Shown one piece after another: positions 8,706-21,397 of a DNA stretch of 64,000 bases. The notes below the pieces were generated by a model that did no database searches, was not told the DNA's origin, and saw only the letters and a program-made list of their open reading frames with translations. Every line of letters starts with the position of its first letter. Positions within the stretch are counted from its first letter, which is position 1. The translations under genes and the position numbers were made by a program. Source of the DNA: Paenibacillus terricola (lineage in GTDB: Bacteria; Bacillota; Bacilli; Paenibacillales; Paenibacillaceae); contig NZ_JACXZA010000006.1 in the NCBI RefSeq assembly GCF_014779765.1, positions 310,001 to 374,000 on the forward strand, read 5' to 3'.

Positions 8706-8993
8706 CTAGTCCTCGTAATCCGCGTAGCCGTTCTCGAGCAAATATTGCATCTCCGTGTCGAGAATCGTCTCGAGCGTGAGCTCGTCCAGCTTGACGTCCT
8801 TCTGGCGCAAAATGTAATCGACCAGCTCGTCGCTGTCGATATCGTATTCGCCTTGCGCGTTTGGTTTCGCTTTATCGATGAACGTCTGCTCGTGCTTCAG
8901 GACGAGCTTGATCGTGCCCGCGGCTACCTTTGTTTTCTCCACCAGATGGGCAATCAGCTCATCTTCATTGAAATCGACTTGTTCGTTAGACAT
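8706..8993 (-). CDS. Small acidic conserved hypothetical protein
   Basis: 95 residues, strongly acidic and predicted helical, with no cysteine, no signal peptide and no membrane segment, so cytoplasmic. AGGAGG precedes the ATG by a normal distance, and a classic terminator follows. It lies 49 bases downstream of the DUF445 gene and is probably co-transcribed with it. I do not recognise a functional family. Confidence 0.75.
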   Translation of the reverse strand: MSNEQVDFNEDELIAHLVEKTKVAAGTIKLVLKHEQTFIDKAKPNAQGEYDIDSDELVDYILRQKDVKLDELTLETILDTEMQYLLENGYADYED

Positions 8994-9042
8994 ATTCGTT
9001 TCTTACCTCCTGACAAATTATAAAGCCCATAGAACATGGTTC

Positions 9043-10281
9043 TTACAGTTGGAACAGCGACAACACGATACCGACCAAGAAGCCGCACAGCGCGCCGTTG
9101 ACGCGAATCCACTGCAGGTCGCTGCCGACCTTCTCCTCCAGCATGCGGACAAGCGCGGCATCGTCCATCTGGTCGAGGTTCTCCTTCACCAACTGACCAA
9201 TACGGAAGTGATTCGTCTCGACGAGATGAATGGCGTATGCAAGCAGCTTATCCTCCCAGCTCGCCACACGCTCCGGATCACGATTCAAGCTGCGGACGAT
9301 GCTCGCATACAGCGAGAACAGTACGCGACCGCCGGTCTGACGCTGCTCTTCGAGCTTCTCGAGCGCCAACGAACGGAGTTCCTCGAGGCGAGCCAGCATG
9401 AACAGCTTGCCCTCCCCGCCCTCGATCATGCCGAGCACGCGGCCCTTCACGCGGTCGAGGCTCTCTTCGTCCTCCGCCCACTGGAACAGGCGGACGCGAA
9501 TTTCACGCATAATCGTGTCACGATACGTATTGTCCCGATCCTGCAGGCCGGCGATGCCGGAGACGAGCATCCCTTGCAGCATGCCGCCCATCTTGTCCTC
9601 GTCCATGAAGCCGGCGAACGCTTGGACTGCGAAGCCCATGAACCCGCCCATCTTCACCTCGGCCAGTTTATCGGCAGCCAGCTTGCCCAGCATCAGCTTC
9701 GTTGTTGGACGCTTCGCCCAATTATGCGCTTCTTTGAGCACATAGTCGAGTGCCATCTCATCGTAGCCCGCTTCCATCGTCTTCGTTAGCAGCCGATCCG
9801 CGGTCAGCTTCATATCGATATTGCGTACGACCGACGCAACCGCAGATTGTGCCAGCTCCGCCGCTTTCTCCAATGGCAGCTGCTGTACGATAGGAATGAC
9901 TTCTTCGATAATCATCGTCCGCACCTTGCGTCTTCCGAACAGACGAGTCAGCATCCTGCCGCCCATCTGCAGCATCTTCAGTTTGCGCAGACGGTTCTCG
10001 ATGCTCTCTTTGTTCAGCAGCTCGTTCTCAAGAGCAGAGATGAGCGAACGGATGATTTTGTCCCGATTGCGCAGCAGCAGCGACGTATGCGGAATCGGTA
10101 TGCCCATCGGATGACGGAACAGCGCCGTAACCGCGAACCAGTCTGCAAGTCCGCCGACGAGACCTGCCTCGAATCCACCCTGCAGAATCTTCACAAGGGT
10201 CGTATCCTTCAGCAGCAATGTGATGATAAATCCGCATGCCATGACGGCAAGCGACATAATAGCCAAATATCGCGATCTCAT
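9043..10281 (-). CDS. DUF445-family membrane protein
   Basis: 412 residues. The N-terminus has a membrane helix (YLAIMSLAVMACGFIITLLL) followed by the DUF445 hallmark GGFEAGLVGGLADWFAVTALFRHP; a second hydrophobic segment closes the protein (GFLVGIVLSLFQL). The long middle is helical and probably cytoplasmic. DUF445 proteins (E. coli YjiN relatives) have no established function. AAGGAGG lies ahead of the ATG. Confidence 0.88.
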   Translation of the reverse strand: MRSRYLAIMSLAVMACGFIITLLLKDTTLVKILQGGFEAGLVGGLADWFAVTALFRHPMGIPIPHTSLLLRNRDKIIRSLISALENELLNKESIENRLRKLKMLQMGGRMLTRLFGRRKVRTMIIEEVIPIVQQLPLEKAAELAQSAVASVVRNIDMKLTADRLLTKTMEAGYDEMALDYVLKEAHNWAKRPTTKLMLGKLAADKLAEVKMGGFMGFAVQAFAGFMDEDKMGGMLQGMLVSGIAGLQDRDNTYRDTIMREIRVRLFQWAEDEESLDRVKGRVLGMIEGGEGKLFMLARLEELRSLALEKLEEQRQTGGRVLFSLYASIVRSLNRDPERVASWEDKLLAYAIHLVETNHFRIGQLVKENLDQMDDAALVRMLEEKVGSDLQWIRVNGALCGFLVGIVLSLFQL

Positions 10282-10396
10282 GGTGAACCTCCTTACATCA
10301 GAATCTTCGAGTCACTTCACTCTCCGATGTACCAAATGATACCTGTGTCGCGATCCGCTGTAAACATCTGCCGCATAATCACGGGAAGTTTCGGAA

Positions 10397-10415
10397 CCAT
10401 TTTTCCCAAAAATGG
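10397..10415 (-). terminator. Palindrome after proS
   Basis: CCATTTTT and AAAAATGG flank CCC in a perfect inverted repeat 46 bases beyond the proS stop. There is no T-tail after the stem, so termination here is only a possibility. Confidence 0.35.
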
Positions 10416-10460
10416 AACCCAGCATGCATATATGCCGCCGACTATCGCCCTCACGCAACA

Positions 10461-12196
10461 TTACCGACCTTTAACAGCAGCCAGGACGCGCTCGAGCGCC
10501 TCTTCCGTCCCAATGACTTGCTTCTCGCCTGCCCGGCCCTCCATATATTCAACCTGACCCGTTGCAATGTCACGGCCAACAACGACCCGAAGCGGAATGC
10601 CAATGAGATCAGCATCCTTAAACTTCACGCCTGCGCGCTCATCGCGGTCATCCAGCAGCACTTCTACTCCGCTGGCTTGCAGTTGATCATACAGCTGCTG
10701 CGCCGCCTGCATCTGCGCCTCGTCCTTCACCGCGATTGGAATGAGATGCACCTGATAAGGCGCAATCCCCATTGGCCAGATGATCCCGTTCCGTTCGCAT
10801 CGTAATGCTGCTCAACGACAGCCGACAGCACACGGGAGACGCCGATGCCATAGCAGCCCATAATCATCGTCTGCGATTTGCCCGCTGCATCTAAGAACTG
10901 CGCCCCCAGCTTCTCGCTGTACTTCGTGCCGAGTTTGAACACATGCCCGACTTCGATCCCGCGATAAAATTGCAGCGTTCCGTCCGCGCAGCTTGGGCAG
11001 CAGTCGCCTTCTGCCGCATTACGGAAATCGCCTGTACGGGACAACTCGAAGTCACGGCCCGGTTGCACATTGCGGTAGTGATAGTCCCCTTCATTCGCAC
11101 CGGCAATGCCGCTTGCCAGTTCAGCGGCCGCTTGATCGACAAGGACGGACAGCGTCAGTCCGACTGGTCCGATGAAACCTGTTGGTACGCCAGTCAGCCG
11201 CAGCACCGTCTCCGCATCCGCAATTGCGATGTTCTCTGCACCGAGGTAGTGCTTCACCTTCAGCTCGTTGATCTCATGGTCGCCGCGAACGACAACCGCA
11301 ACAACCTGCTCATCGGCAACGAATACGACGGTCTTCAGAATGTCCGAAGCCGCAGCGCCAACCGACTGCACCAGTTGATCGATCGTACGGATGCTTGGCG
11401 TGTGGAACTTCTCTATTGCTGGAACAGAGGCTGCTTGATTGTGAGCATGCGCTTGGCTGCCTGCGCTCGTCGTTGCTCGTGACGTCGCCTTCTCCAGATT
11501 CGCTGAGTACCCACAATGCGTGCACGCCGCAATCGTGTCCTCGCCAATGTCGGCCAGCGCCATGAACTCATGCGTGCCGCCTTCGCCTCCGATGGCGCCA
11601 GCATCTGCCTCTACCGCACGGAAGTTCAACCCGCACCGTTCAAAGATGCGATGATAAGCCTTATACATCCGCTGGTAGGAAGCATCAAGTCCTTCCCAGT
11701 CCGTGTCGAACGAGTAAGCATCCTTCATGAGAAATTCGCGTCCGCGCAGCAGACCGAAGCGAGGACGACGCTCATCGCGGAACTTCGTCTGAATCTGATA
11801 CAGCGTCACCGGCAGGCGGCGATAGCTGTTAATCTCGTTACGGACGAGCGTCGTAATGACCTCCTCATGCGTAGGTCCAAGCGCGAACTCGCGCTCATGC
11901 CGGTCCTGCAACCGCATCAGCTCTGGGCCATAGACGCCATAACGGCCCGACTCCTTCCACAGTTCCGCTGGCTGAAGCGCAGGCATCAGCAGCTCTTGCG
12001 CACCTGCTCGATCCATTTCCTCGCGAACGATTTCCTCGACTTTGCGGAGCACACGTCTGCCAAGCGGCATGTACGTGTAGATCCCCGCTGCTACCTGACG
12101 AATATAACCTGCACGCAGCATGAGTTGGTGGCTGATGGCCTCTGCATCCCCTGGCGATTCACGCAGGGTAGAGAGCATTAACTGATTTTGGCGCAT
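10461..12196 (-). CDS. proS: Prolyl-tRNA synthetase, interrupted by a 5-bp duplication frameshift
   Basis: Class II bacterial-type ProRS charging tRNA-Pro. Motif 1/2 regions ([32 protein letters not shown]) and the YbaK-like editing insertion (about 230-400) are intact, as is the motif 3 approach [17 protein letters not shown]. At 10786-10795 the pentamer CCGTT is repeated in tandem (AACGGAACGG on the coding strand). The usual [16 protein letters not shown] is split: the first frame stops at 10727 after a nonsense tail, and the anticodon-binding domain ([16 protein letters not shown] to AAVKGR) continues in another frame to 10461. Removing one pentamer restores a protein of about 577 residues. 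The start has AGGAGG upstream and a T-box leader. Confidence 0.92.
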
Positions 12197-12283
12197 ATTG
12201 AAATCCTCCTGACATCATTATTAAGCGACTATCCTTAAGCACATCGCGCAGATCGCAGCACGAAATCCGACTATCGTCGAACA

Positions 12284-12545
12284 ACACCAAAAAGACGCAT
12301 CCGTCAGGGACGAATGCGTCGTGGTACCACCCTTATTTCAACCGTACGCGGAGCATTGCTGCTCGACTCAACAGTCCTTCCTTCCATAACGGCATGAATG
12401 CCGGCAGCAGGTTCAGCTTGATTAAGCTGGTGCTGCAGCTCGCAAGGTAGGAGAATCGTTCGATCGTGGACGGGAAGCCTTGCAGCCGGTGAGCTTCCTC
12501 TCTGGACTTACGATCGCTTGAACGACTGGCCTTGGTCAGCGCTGT
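12284..12545 (-). promoter_or_regulatory. T-box leader (tRNA-responsive) upstream of proS
   Basis: The minus strand carries the T-box core GGGTGGTACCACG (12332-12320), directly followed by a terminator hairpin, GACGCATTCGTC pairing with GACGGATGCGTC and then TTTTT (12320-12289). Upstream is a long structured region that would be Stem I, including AGAGAGGAAGCTCACCGGCTG. In this class uncharged tRNA binds the T-box and favours the antiterminator. The downstream gene implies a proline specifier; I did not place that codon with certainty. Confidence 0.9.
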
Positions 12546-12627
12546 TGTTGCGATAATTTCGAGTGACTCGAAAATTTATAATTTCTTATGTGGTAAGATT
12601 AGCGAATTGTACGCCTTGCGTCAACTG

Positions 12628-13218
12628 CTATTTGACCGTGAAGACGACCGTCGCGGACAACTTATGCGGTTCTCTCTTCTCGCCGACAAGGTAGTTGAAA
12701 TCAGCAAACCCGTTCACCTCGTAACGCCCGGGGAGAAAACCATTAGCCCCGAAATCCTTAATGAACTGAATATAGTCCTTCGGATCTTGATCTTCAGAGT
12801 ACCCGCCGGAACCATGATATTCCTCACGCAGCGGCTCACCTTTCTTCAAGGTAGTCGTGATCAGCGGCTGATCCATCATGTAGCCGATGCCGTAACCCCT
12901 TGTTGTTTCTTTCATCGGAAAATAAAACGGCGACATCGCGTGCGTAATCGTCACTTCATCCTGATCTCCTACATATTCAAGCTCCGCGTACAGCTTCACG
13001 CTGTCCGCAGCTTGATCCTCCGCCGTCTCGGCGACAAGCCGATAGACGAAATCGTCATCCTTCACTTCGGCTGAGGATCCGATGTCCCCCGTTTGACTAG
13101 CTGTCGCTTGCGAGCGGGCGGTGTCTGGTTTCTTTTTATCCCCGCAGGCACTAAGCAGTAGAACACAACAGACCAGGAGCAGCAAGCTAATGCCCACCCC
13201 ATGCTTCGTTCTTCTCAT
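12628..13218 (-). CDS. Lipoprotein of unknown function
   Basis: 196 residues with a lipoprotein signal peptide (SLLLLVCCVLLLSACGDKKK), cleaved before Cys25. The mature part is beta-rich (SVKLYAELEYVGDQDEVTITH, YEVNGFADFN), resembling small Ig-like or BsuPI-like inhibitor folds in layout only. It is anchored on the outer face of the membrane. Monocistronic, between the proS leader and the divergent YVTN gene. Confidence 0.8.
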   Translation of the reverse strand: MRRTKHGVGISLLLLVCCVLLLSACGDKKKPDTARSQATASQTGDIGSSAEVKDDDFVYRLVAETAEDQAADSVKLYAELEYVGDQDEVTITHAMSPFYFPMKETTRGYGIGYMMDQPLITTTLKKGEPLREEYHGSGGYSEDQDPKDYIQFIKDFGANGFLPGRYEVNGFADFNYLVGEKREPHKLSATVVFTVK

Positions 13219-13369
13219 TATTCCATCACCTCGTACCTTTGTAGACGCAAATCGCGCCCATTAGGTTACCGCTCGCCGTGAATTAGGCAGACGTGCCGTC
13301 TCATTGTCCAATCTCCATCGAATATAGTGTCGTGTACCTTGTGCGAAGGAGCGTGCGAAACTCGATACG

Positions 13370-14485
13370 ATGAAAACCGATACAATGAAAATCCTAGCAG
13401 CGAGACGAACATCCGAAGTGTACCGCGTCATCAAGAAAATAAAAGTCGGCCGCAATCCGACGGATGCGGCCTTCAATGTTCGGACGAGACGCGTCTATGT
13501 CGTGAATAACGGAACGCCAACCATTCGCAGCTCCGTTTCGGTCATTAGCAGCGTAACGGACCGCGTCATCCGAACAATCAGGATTCCGGATGGCTCTGCT
13601 CATGCAGCGGTCAACGCGCGCACGAATATGATCTATGTGACCTCTTTCTCGAACCAAGTCTCCGTTATTAACGGAGCATTGAATCGTATTGTCGCACTGG
13701 TAAAGGTCGGCAAGAACCCGGTTGGGGTAGCCGTCAATCGGCGTACGAACCGCATCTACGTGCTCAATCATGACAGCAATACCCTATCGGTCATCAGCGG
13801 CGCAGGGGCCCGTGTCATTGCTACCATTCCAGTTGGCGCACAAAATCCAAACTTCGGCGGCAACAACACGATTGCGATTAACGAACGGACGAATCGGATC
13901 TATGTGCTCAGTACAGGGGGCCGGACGGTCTCGGTCATCAATGGTGCAACGAATCGTGTAATCGCAACCCTGACCGTTGGGGACTTCCCGAACGTGGTTA
14001 AGCTGAATAGCCGAACGAATCGCATCTATGTCGCCACGAGCAGAGGCCTGGTTGTGATCAGCGGGGCGACGAATCGCATTATAGCGACGATTACCGGCAT
14101 TGGCGAGGTTGGCGTGTTCGGCATTAATCCTCGCACAAGCAGACTGTACGCGCCTGATGATTCGTCTCGCATTGTGAATGTCATCAATACGAAGACCGAC
14201 AGAGTTATTACTCGGATCACGGATGGGATTTTTCCGATTCAGATCTTTATCAATCGCAGGACGAATCGGATCTTCTCCTCAACGCTAGGGTCGGATGCCG
14301 TGCCAACTACGGTGACGGCCATTAACGGTCGGACGAATCGCGTTATTAATACCTTGTCACCGGGCCAAGGTGTCATCGCAGGCGTTGTGAACATGCGGAG
14401 CAACAAGCTGTACACCGTCAACCAGCAGGATAATAACGTTTCGGTCATCGCTCCCCGTCCGAAGCGGCTTGCTACGAAGCGATAA
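13370..14485 (+). CDS. YncE/YVTN-type beta-propeller repeat protein
   Basis: 371 residues made of about eight 40-45-residue repeats, each with a core like NxRTNRIYVxN followed by VSVINGATNRVIATIxVG. These are YVTN-type beta-propeller blades related to YncE. The repeats are unusually rich in Arg and Asn (RTNRIYV), giving a strongly basic protein. No signal peptide is visible. The ribosome site before ATG 13370 is weak and another ATG lies at 13385, so the start is uncertain. Function is unknown; binding of DNA, surface polymer or spore material is possible. Confidence 0.8.
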   Translation: MKTDTMKILAARRTSEVYRVIKKIKVGRNPTDAAFNVRTRRVYVVNNGTPTIRSSVSVISSVTDRVIRTIRIPDGSAHAAVNARTNMIYVTSFSNQVSVINGALNRIVALVKVGKNPVGVAVNRRTNRIYVLNHDSNTLSVISGAGARVIATIPVGAQNPNFGGNNTIAINERTNRIYVLSTGGRTVSVINGATNRVIATLTVGDFPNVVKLNSRTNRIYVATSRGLVVISGATNRIIATITGIGEVGVFGINPRTSRLYAPDDSSRIVNVINTKTDRVITRITDGIFPIQIFINRRTNRIFSSTLGSDAVPTTVTAINGRTNRVINTLSPGQGVIAGVVNMRSNKLYTVNQQDNNVSVIAPRPKRLATKR

Positions 14486-17773
<3,288 letters not shown>

Positions 17774-17779
17774 TTGAAA

Positions 17780-17812
17780 ATCCCCCCCTGCCATCTAATT
17801 CGGCAGGGGGAT
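17780..17812 (+). terminator. Terminator of lacZ
   Basis: ATCCCCCCTGCC pairs with GGCAGGGGGAT and is followed by TTTTTG, directly after the stop codon. Confidence 0.85.
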
Positions 17813-17897
17813 TTTTGTGTCCAGCCGTGGGCTGGACGGGGCGCCGCGTTGCGGGTCTGCGACGCATTCGGGTGTCGCGGCGACGCATTCGCTCGGC

Positions 17898-18245
17898 GTA
17901 GGTGCATTTATGCACCTACTGCCGCCCACGGCCACGCATTCGCCCCGTGTAGGTGCATTTCTGCACCTATTGCCGCCCACGGCCACGCATTCGCCCGTGT
18001 AGGTGCATTTCTGCACCTATTGCCGCCCACGGCGACGCATTCGCTCGGCGTAGGTGCATCTATGCACCTACGTCCGCCCACGGCGATGCATTCGCTCGGC
18101 GTAGGTGCATTTCTGCACCTACGTCCGCCCACGGCGACGTCTTCGCTCGGCGTAGGTGTATTTCTGCACCTACTGTTGCCTGCGGCAGCACTTTCGGGTG
18201 CCGCGCCGAGCGTGTGCTCGGATATGATGCATTTCTGCATCATAT
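17898..18245. repeat. Array 1: six 51-bp palindromic tandem repeats plus a degenerate copy
   Basis: GGTGCA cores start at 17901, 17952, 18002, 18053, 18104 and 18155, giving spacings of 51, 50, 51, 51 and 51. Each unit holds GTAGGTGCA-N4-TGCACCTAC, a 9-bp stem with a 4-base loop (usually TTTC), followed by a GC-rich segment like CGTCCGCCCACGGCGACG. A decayed seventh hairpin (ATGATGCATTTCTGCATCAT) lies near 18225. The array lies between convergent lacZ and DUF2812 genes. The period is a multiple of three, so several frames stay open, but coding is not supported. Confidence 0.9.
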
Positions 18246-18281
18246 TGCACCCAACGCAGCGCTTACGCTGGAATACTAACT

Positions 18282-18851
18282 CTAATGCTCATCGAGCCTT
18301 CGAATTTTCCTCTGGAAGCGAGCTGTTCCATACAACAAGAGCAGCACAACCACCAATTGAAATACAACGACAACCCCGATCAAACCACTGAATGGCTTAG
18401 CGTCATCGCTCCATTTCCACGTATTAATGGAATTCACGATCATGATCGGCACGTTGGCGAACGCGAGCATCATGAGCATGAATTGAATCCGCTTGAGCAG
18501 CTGTTTAAGCGAACTGCGGTCGGTATAGATATGAGTCGAGGTGTCCCCTTCTGCGTACGGTTTGCGGAAATAGTGCCAGCCCATATTCGACCCTATGTGC
18601 TCCCAGCCCATATCCTTAAACAAGGCGTAGTACTCATTCAACTGTTCTTTCTCCTTGATCTGGTGATAATCCATCCGATAGACGTATCGCGCAGAGGTGT
18701 CTTTCTTGAACACATAGCGGAACGTTCCCGGCTCCACCAAATGCTGTCCTTGCGCGGACAAGTCGGTCAGCCATTTCTCATCCTTCTCATAGTTCCATAC
18801 AAAAGACACACGAGTACGTACAACGAATTGGTCCAATAAAGCTTGCGTCAT
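18282..18851 (-). CDS. DUF2812-family membrane protein
   Basis: 189 residues. A DUF2812 domain (about 10-115: WLTDLSAQGQHL, FKDMGWEHIGSNMGWHYFRKP) is followed by two membrane helices (about 125-170). DUF2812 genes usually follow a PadR regulator, and here the PadR stop lies 2 bases upstream with GGAAGGAG inside the PadR end. A role in membrane stress sensing is often guessed for such pairs but is unproven. Confidence 0.88.
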   Translation of the reverse strand: MTQALLDQFVVRTRVSFVWNYEKDEKWLTDLSAQGQHLVEPGTFRYVFKKDTSARYVYRMDYHQIKEKEQLNEYYALFKDMGWEHIGSNMGWHYFRKPYAEGDTSTHIYTDRSSLKQLLKRIQFMLMMLAFANVPIMIVNSINTWKWSDDAKPFSGLIGVVVVFQLVVVLLLLYGTARFQRKIRRLDEH

Positions 18852-18853
18852 GG

Positions 18854-19207
18854 TTAGTGCTCCTTCCCCATTGTCTGATCGAATGCCTGCCTAACGTTAT
18901 GCAGCAGCTCTTCCAGCCGAACCATCTCGCCCTTCAACACATCTCGGCCTTTGTCGGTTATGGCATACATCTTCCGTCTCGAATCGGCACTATCTGCTTC
19001 TTGTGCAAAATCAATAAGACCTTTCTTCTGCAGCGTACTAAGCGCCGTATACAATGTCCCCGCCCCGATCTTAACCCGGCCGTTGCTCATCTGCTCAACA
19101 TCCTGCATAATGGCATACCCGTGTGCGTCCGCTCGATACAAAGTAACCAAAATATAAAAATACGCCTCCGTCAACGGCAGCAAATCCTGCACCGAATCCT
19201 TCTTCAT
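18854..19207 (-). CDS. PadR-family transcriptional regulator
   Basis: 117 residues. The PadR winged helix is clear: PLTEAYFYILVTLYRADAHG, then IGAGTLYTALSTLQKKGLID and the wing DSRRKMYAITDKG, with a C-terminal dimerisation helix. The ATG at 19207 is preferred over one 15 codons earlier because a GAGGGG site precedes it and PadR proteins begin near this point. It is co-transcribed with the DUF2812 gene and probably autoregulates through the inverted repeats upstream. Confidence 0.88.
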   Translation of the reverse strand: MKKDSVQDLLPLTEAYFYILVTLYRADAHGYAIMQDVEQMSNGRVKIGAGTLYTALSTLQKKGLIDFAQEADSADSRRKMYAITDKGRDVLKGEMVRLEELLHNVRQAFDQTMGKEH

Positions 19208-19290
19208 GCCCCTCACCCCTGCTTCAACTTTTCTAATGTGTCTTATCATCATAAATTAGATCGCACGTCGATGTATTGACGAACGTTATA

Positions 19291-19320
19291 TCTACTGTTG
19301 ATATATCGTTCATCGATATA
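19291..19320 (-). promoter_or_regulatory. Probable PadR operator
   Basis: A perfect inverted repeat, ATATCG-TTCAT-CGATAT (19303-19319), overlaps a second dyad TATC-N7-GATA about 100 bases ahead of the PadR start. AT-rich overlapping dyads are typical of PadR binding sites. Confidence 0.5.
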
Positions 19321-19428
19321 GTAGCATGGAGGAATTCCACTGTCAATCTGTACCACACACTATATTGTATAAAATAGGCCGACCACCTCGACCATTCAAC
19401 AATCGTGCAATGGAGTAACGTTAAACGC

Positions 19429-19462
19429 AACAAGGCCATCCTTCGAAAAGGATGGCCTTGTT
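19429..19462 (-). terminator. Terminator of kimA
   Basis: A perfect 15-bp stem, AACAAGGCCATCCTT and AAGGATGGCCTTGTT, with a CGAA loop, 50 bases beyond the kimA stop. Confidence 0.75.
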
Positions 19463-19512
19463 CATAATTGATCCTCCGCCACGACACTCGCCTACGGCGG
19501 GACAATCACTGG

Positions 19513-21339
19513 TTACTTCTTCAAATGATAAGGCACCGTCGTCAGCACGACGCTCGAATGGTGCAGCAGCCGGGTACGAAGATAGAAGCTGGTCTGGTTA
19601 TGCAGAATGTTGTGCCAGCCTTTCTTCGGAATGAACTGCGGAATAATAACGGTGACTTGGTGATTAGACTCTCTTGCTTTACGTTCTACCGTGTCCACGA
19701 ACTTAATCAGCGGCTGAACGATACTGCGATACGGCGAGTGCAGCGTGACAAGCCGCACGTCCGGCATGAAGTTCTCCCATTTGCGCTCGAAGACCGCTTC
19801 TTCATCCCGTTCGAACGGAATGTAGACTGCGATAATCTGTGCCGCACCTAGCGACTTGGCATAAGCGAGCGACTGTTCCACTACATGCGTAATGCCCGAG
19901 ACAGGCAAAATAATAACATTGCCTTCAATCGGCAAGACCGGCTCGCTCGTCGCGCAGCCCAGCTGCTCGCCAATCGCTTCATAGTGCTTGTTAATGCGAT
20001 GCAGAACAAAGATCAGCACTGGCAGGAAGATGAGCACCGGCCACACATGCGAGAACTTCGTCAGGAAGAAAATAATCGAAACCGTAAAGCTGATCAACGC
20101 ACCCACGCCGTTAATTGTCAGCTTCGCCACCCAGCCCTTCGGCTTCTCGCGAATCCATTTCACCATCATCCCCGTCTGAGACAACGTGAACGGAATGAAT
20201 ACGCCAACCGCGTAGAGCGGAATCAATTGATCCGTCTGTCCTTTGAACAAAATGATCAGCAGGATCGACAGGACCGCCAAGATGATGATGCCGTTCGAGT
20301 AACCGAGACGGTCGCCCCGTGCCGTGAACATGCGCGGAATGAACTTATCTTTGGCCAAATTGACCGCCAGCAGCGGGAACGCGGAGTAGCCCGTATTCGC
20401 TGCGAGCACCAGAATGAGTGCCGTTGTACCTTGGATGAAGAAGTACATGAAATTGCGCCCGAACGTTTCCTCCGCAATCTGAGATACAACCGTAACTTCC
20501 GCCTTCGGCGAAATGCCATAATAGTAAGCCAAGAAGACGATGCCCGCGAACAAGCCAGCAAGCAGTAAACCCATGGCCGACAACGTCTTCGCCGCATTGT
20601 CAGGTTCCGGCGACTTGAAATTCGGTATCGCGTTCGAGATCGCCTCGACACCAGTCAGCGCCGAGCTGCCGGAAGCGAATGCCTTCAACAGCAGGAACAA
20701 GCTGATACCCGCCACGTGCGTGCCCATCGGCGTATGAAGCTCAGGCGCAACGCCCCCCATTGCAATATGGTACAACCCCGCACCAATTAATATAAACAAT
20801 GCAATTACGAACAAGTAAACCGGATAAGCGAGAATGGATGCCGACTCTGTTACGCCGCGAAGGTTCAACAGCGTAATGAGCAAAACGAATATAACCGCTA
20901 TGATAACGGTATGTTCGTGCAAACTTGGGAACGCCGATGTGATGGCATCCGTTCCTGCTGATACGCTTACTGCAACCGTCAGAATATAATCGACCAGCAG
21001 CGATACGCCCGCAACCAGCCCAGGGTATTTACCGAGATTTTGCTTCGAGACGACATAAGCGCCACCGCCATGCGGATACGCGAATATGATTTGCCGATAA
21101 GATAAAATAAGTGCCGTCAGCAGCACGAGCACGCCAATGCCGATCGGAATCGAATACCAGAACGCGGTCATACTAACCGCAACAAGCGCGATTAATATTT
21201 GCTCCGGACCATAGGCCACCGACGACAAAGCGTCTGATGATAATATGGCCAATGCTTTCGTTTTGTTCAACCGCTGTTCGCCAAGCTCGGTCGATTTCAA
21301 TGGGCGTCCGATAATGACGCGTTTCAAACTTGCAATCAC
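19513..21339 (-). CDS. kimA: KimA-type potassium importer (APC superfamily)
   Basis: 608 residues, matching the length and layout of B. subtilis KimA (YdaO): about 12 membrane helices (20-470) with SSDALSSVAYGPEQILIALV in helix 1 and PHGGGAYVVSKQNLG after helix 2, then a soluble C-terminal domain (about 480-608; PIEGNVIILPVSGITHVVEQ). KimA imports K+ at high affinity with protons. A c-di-AMP riboswitch immediately upstream supports the call, because c-di-AMP shuts off K+ uptake. The start is GTG with GGGGG upstream. Confidence 0.88.
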   Translation of the reverse strand: MIASLKRVIIGRPLKSTELGEQRLNKTKALAILSSDALSSVAYGPEQILIALVAVSMTAFWYSIPIGIGVLVLLTALILSYRQIIFAYPHGGGAYVVSKQNLGKYPGLVAGVSLLVDYILTVAVSVSAGTDAITSAFPSLHEHTVIIAVIFVLLITLLNLRGVTESASILAYPVYLFVIALFILIGAGLYHIAMGGVAPELHTPMGTHVAGISLFLLLKAFASGSSALTGVEAISNAIPNFKSPEPDNAAKTLSAMGLLLAGLFAGIVFLAYYYGISPKAEVTVVSQIAEETFGRNFMYFFIQGTTALILVLAANTGYSAFPLLAVNLAKDKFIPRMFTARGDRLGYSNGIIILAVLSILLIILFKGQTDQLIPLYAVGVFIPFTLSQTGMMVKWIREKPKGWVAKLTINGVGALISFTVSIIFFLTKFSHVWPVLIFLPVLIFVLHRINKHYEAIGEQLGCATSEPVLPIEGNVIILPVSGITHVVEQSLAYAKSLGAAQIIAVYIPFERDEEAVFERKWENFMPDVRLVTLHSPYRSIVQPLIKFVDTVERKARESNHQVTVIIPQFIPKKGWHNILHNQTSFYLRTRLLHHSSVVLTTVPYHLKK

Positions 21340-21397
21340 GATGTAGTCCCCCTAGACTCGGTATGCACTCGTATGTCTCTATTTTTGCGCAGCAAAA

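Noticed and set aside
8878-9789. Plus-strand open frame of 303 codons opposite the DUF445 gene
   Set aside because: Antisense shadow of a conserved gene with good codon usage; no ribosome site.
17898-18245. CRISPR array
   Set aside because: The whole 51-base unit is repeated, with no variable spacers, and no cas genes lie near either array.
17774-18391. Open frames across array 1
   Set aside because: Same cause as in array 2: a 51-base period keeps several frames open on both strands. There is no start signal and no recognisable protein.
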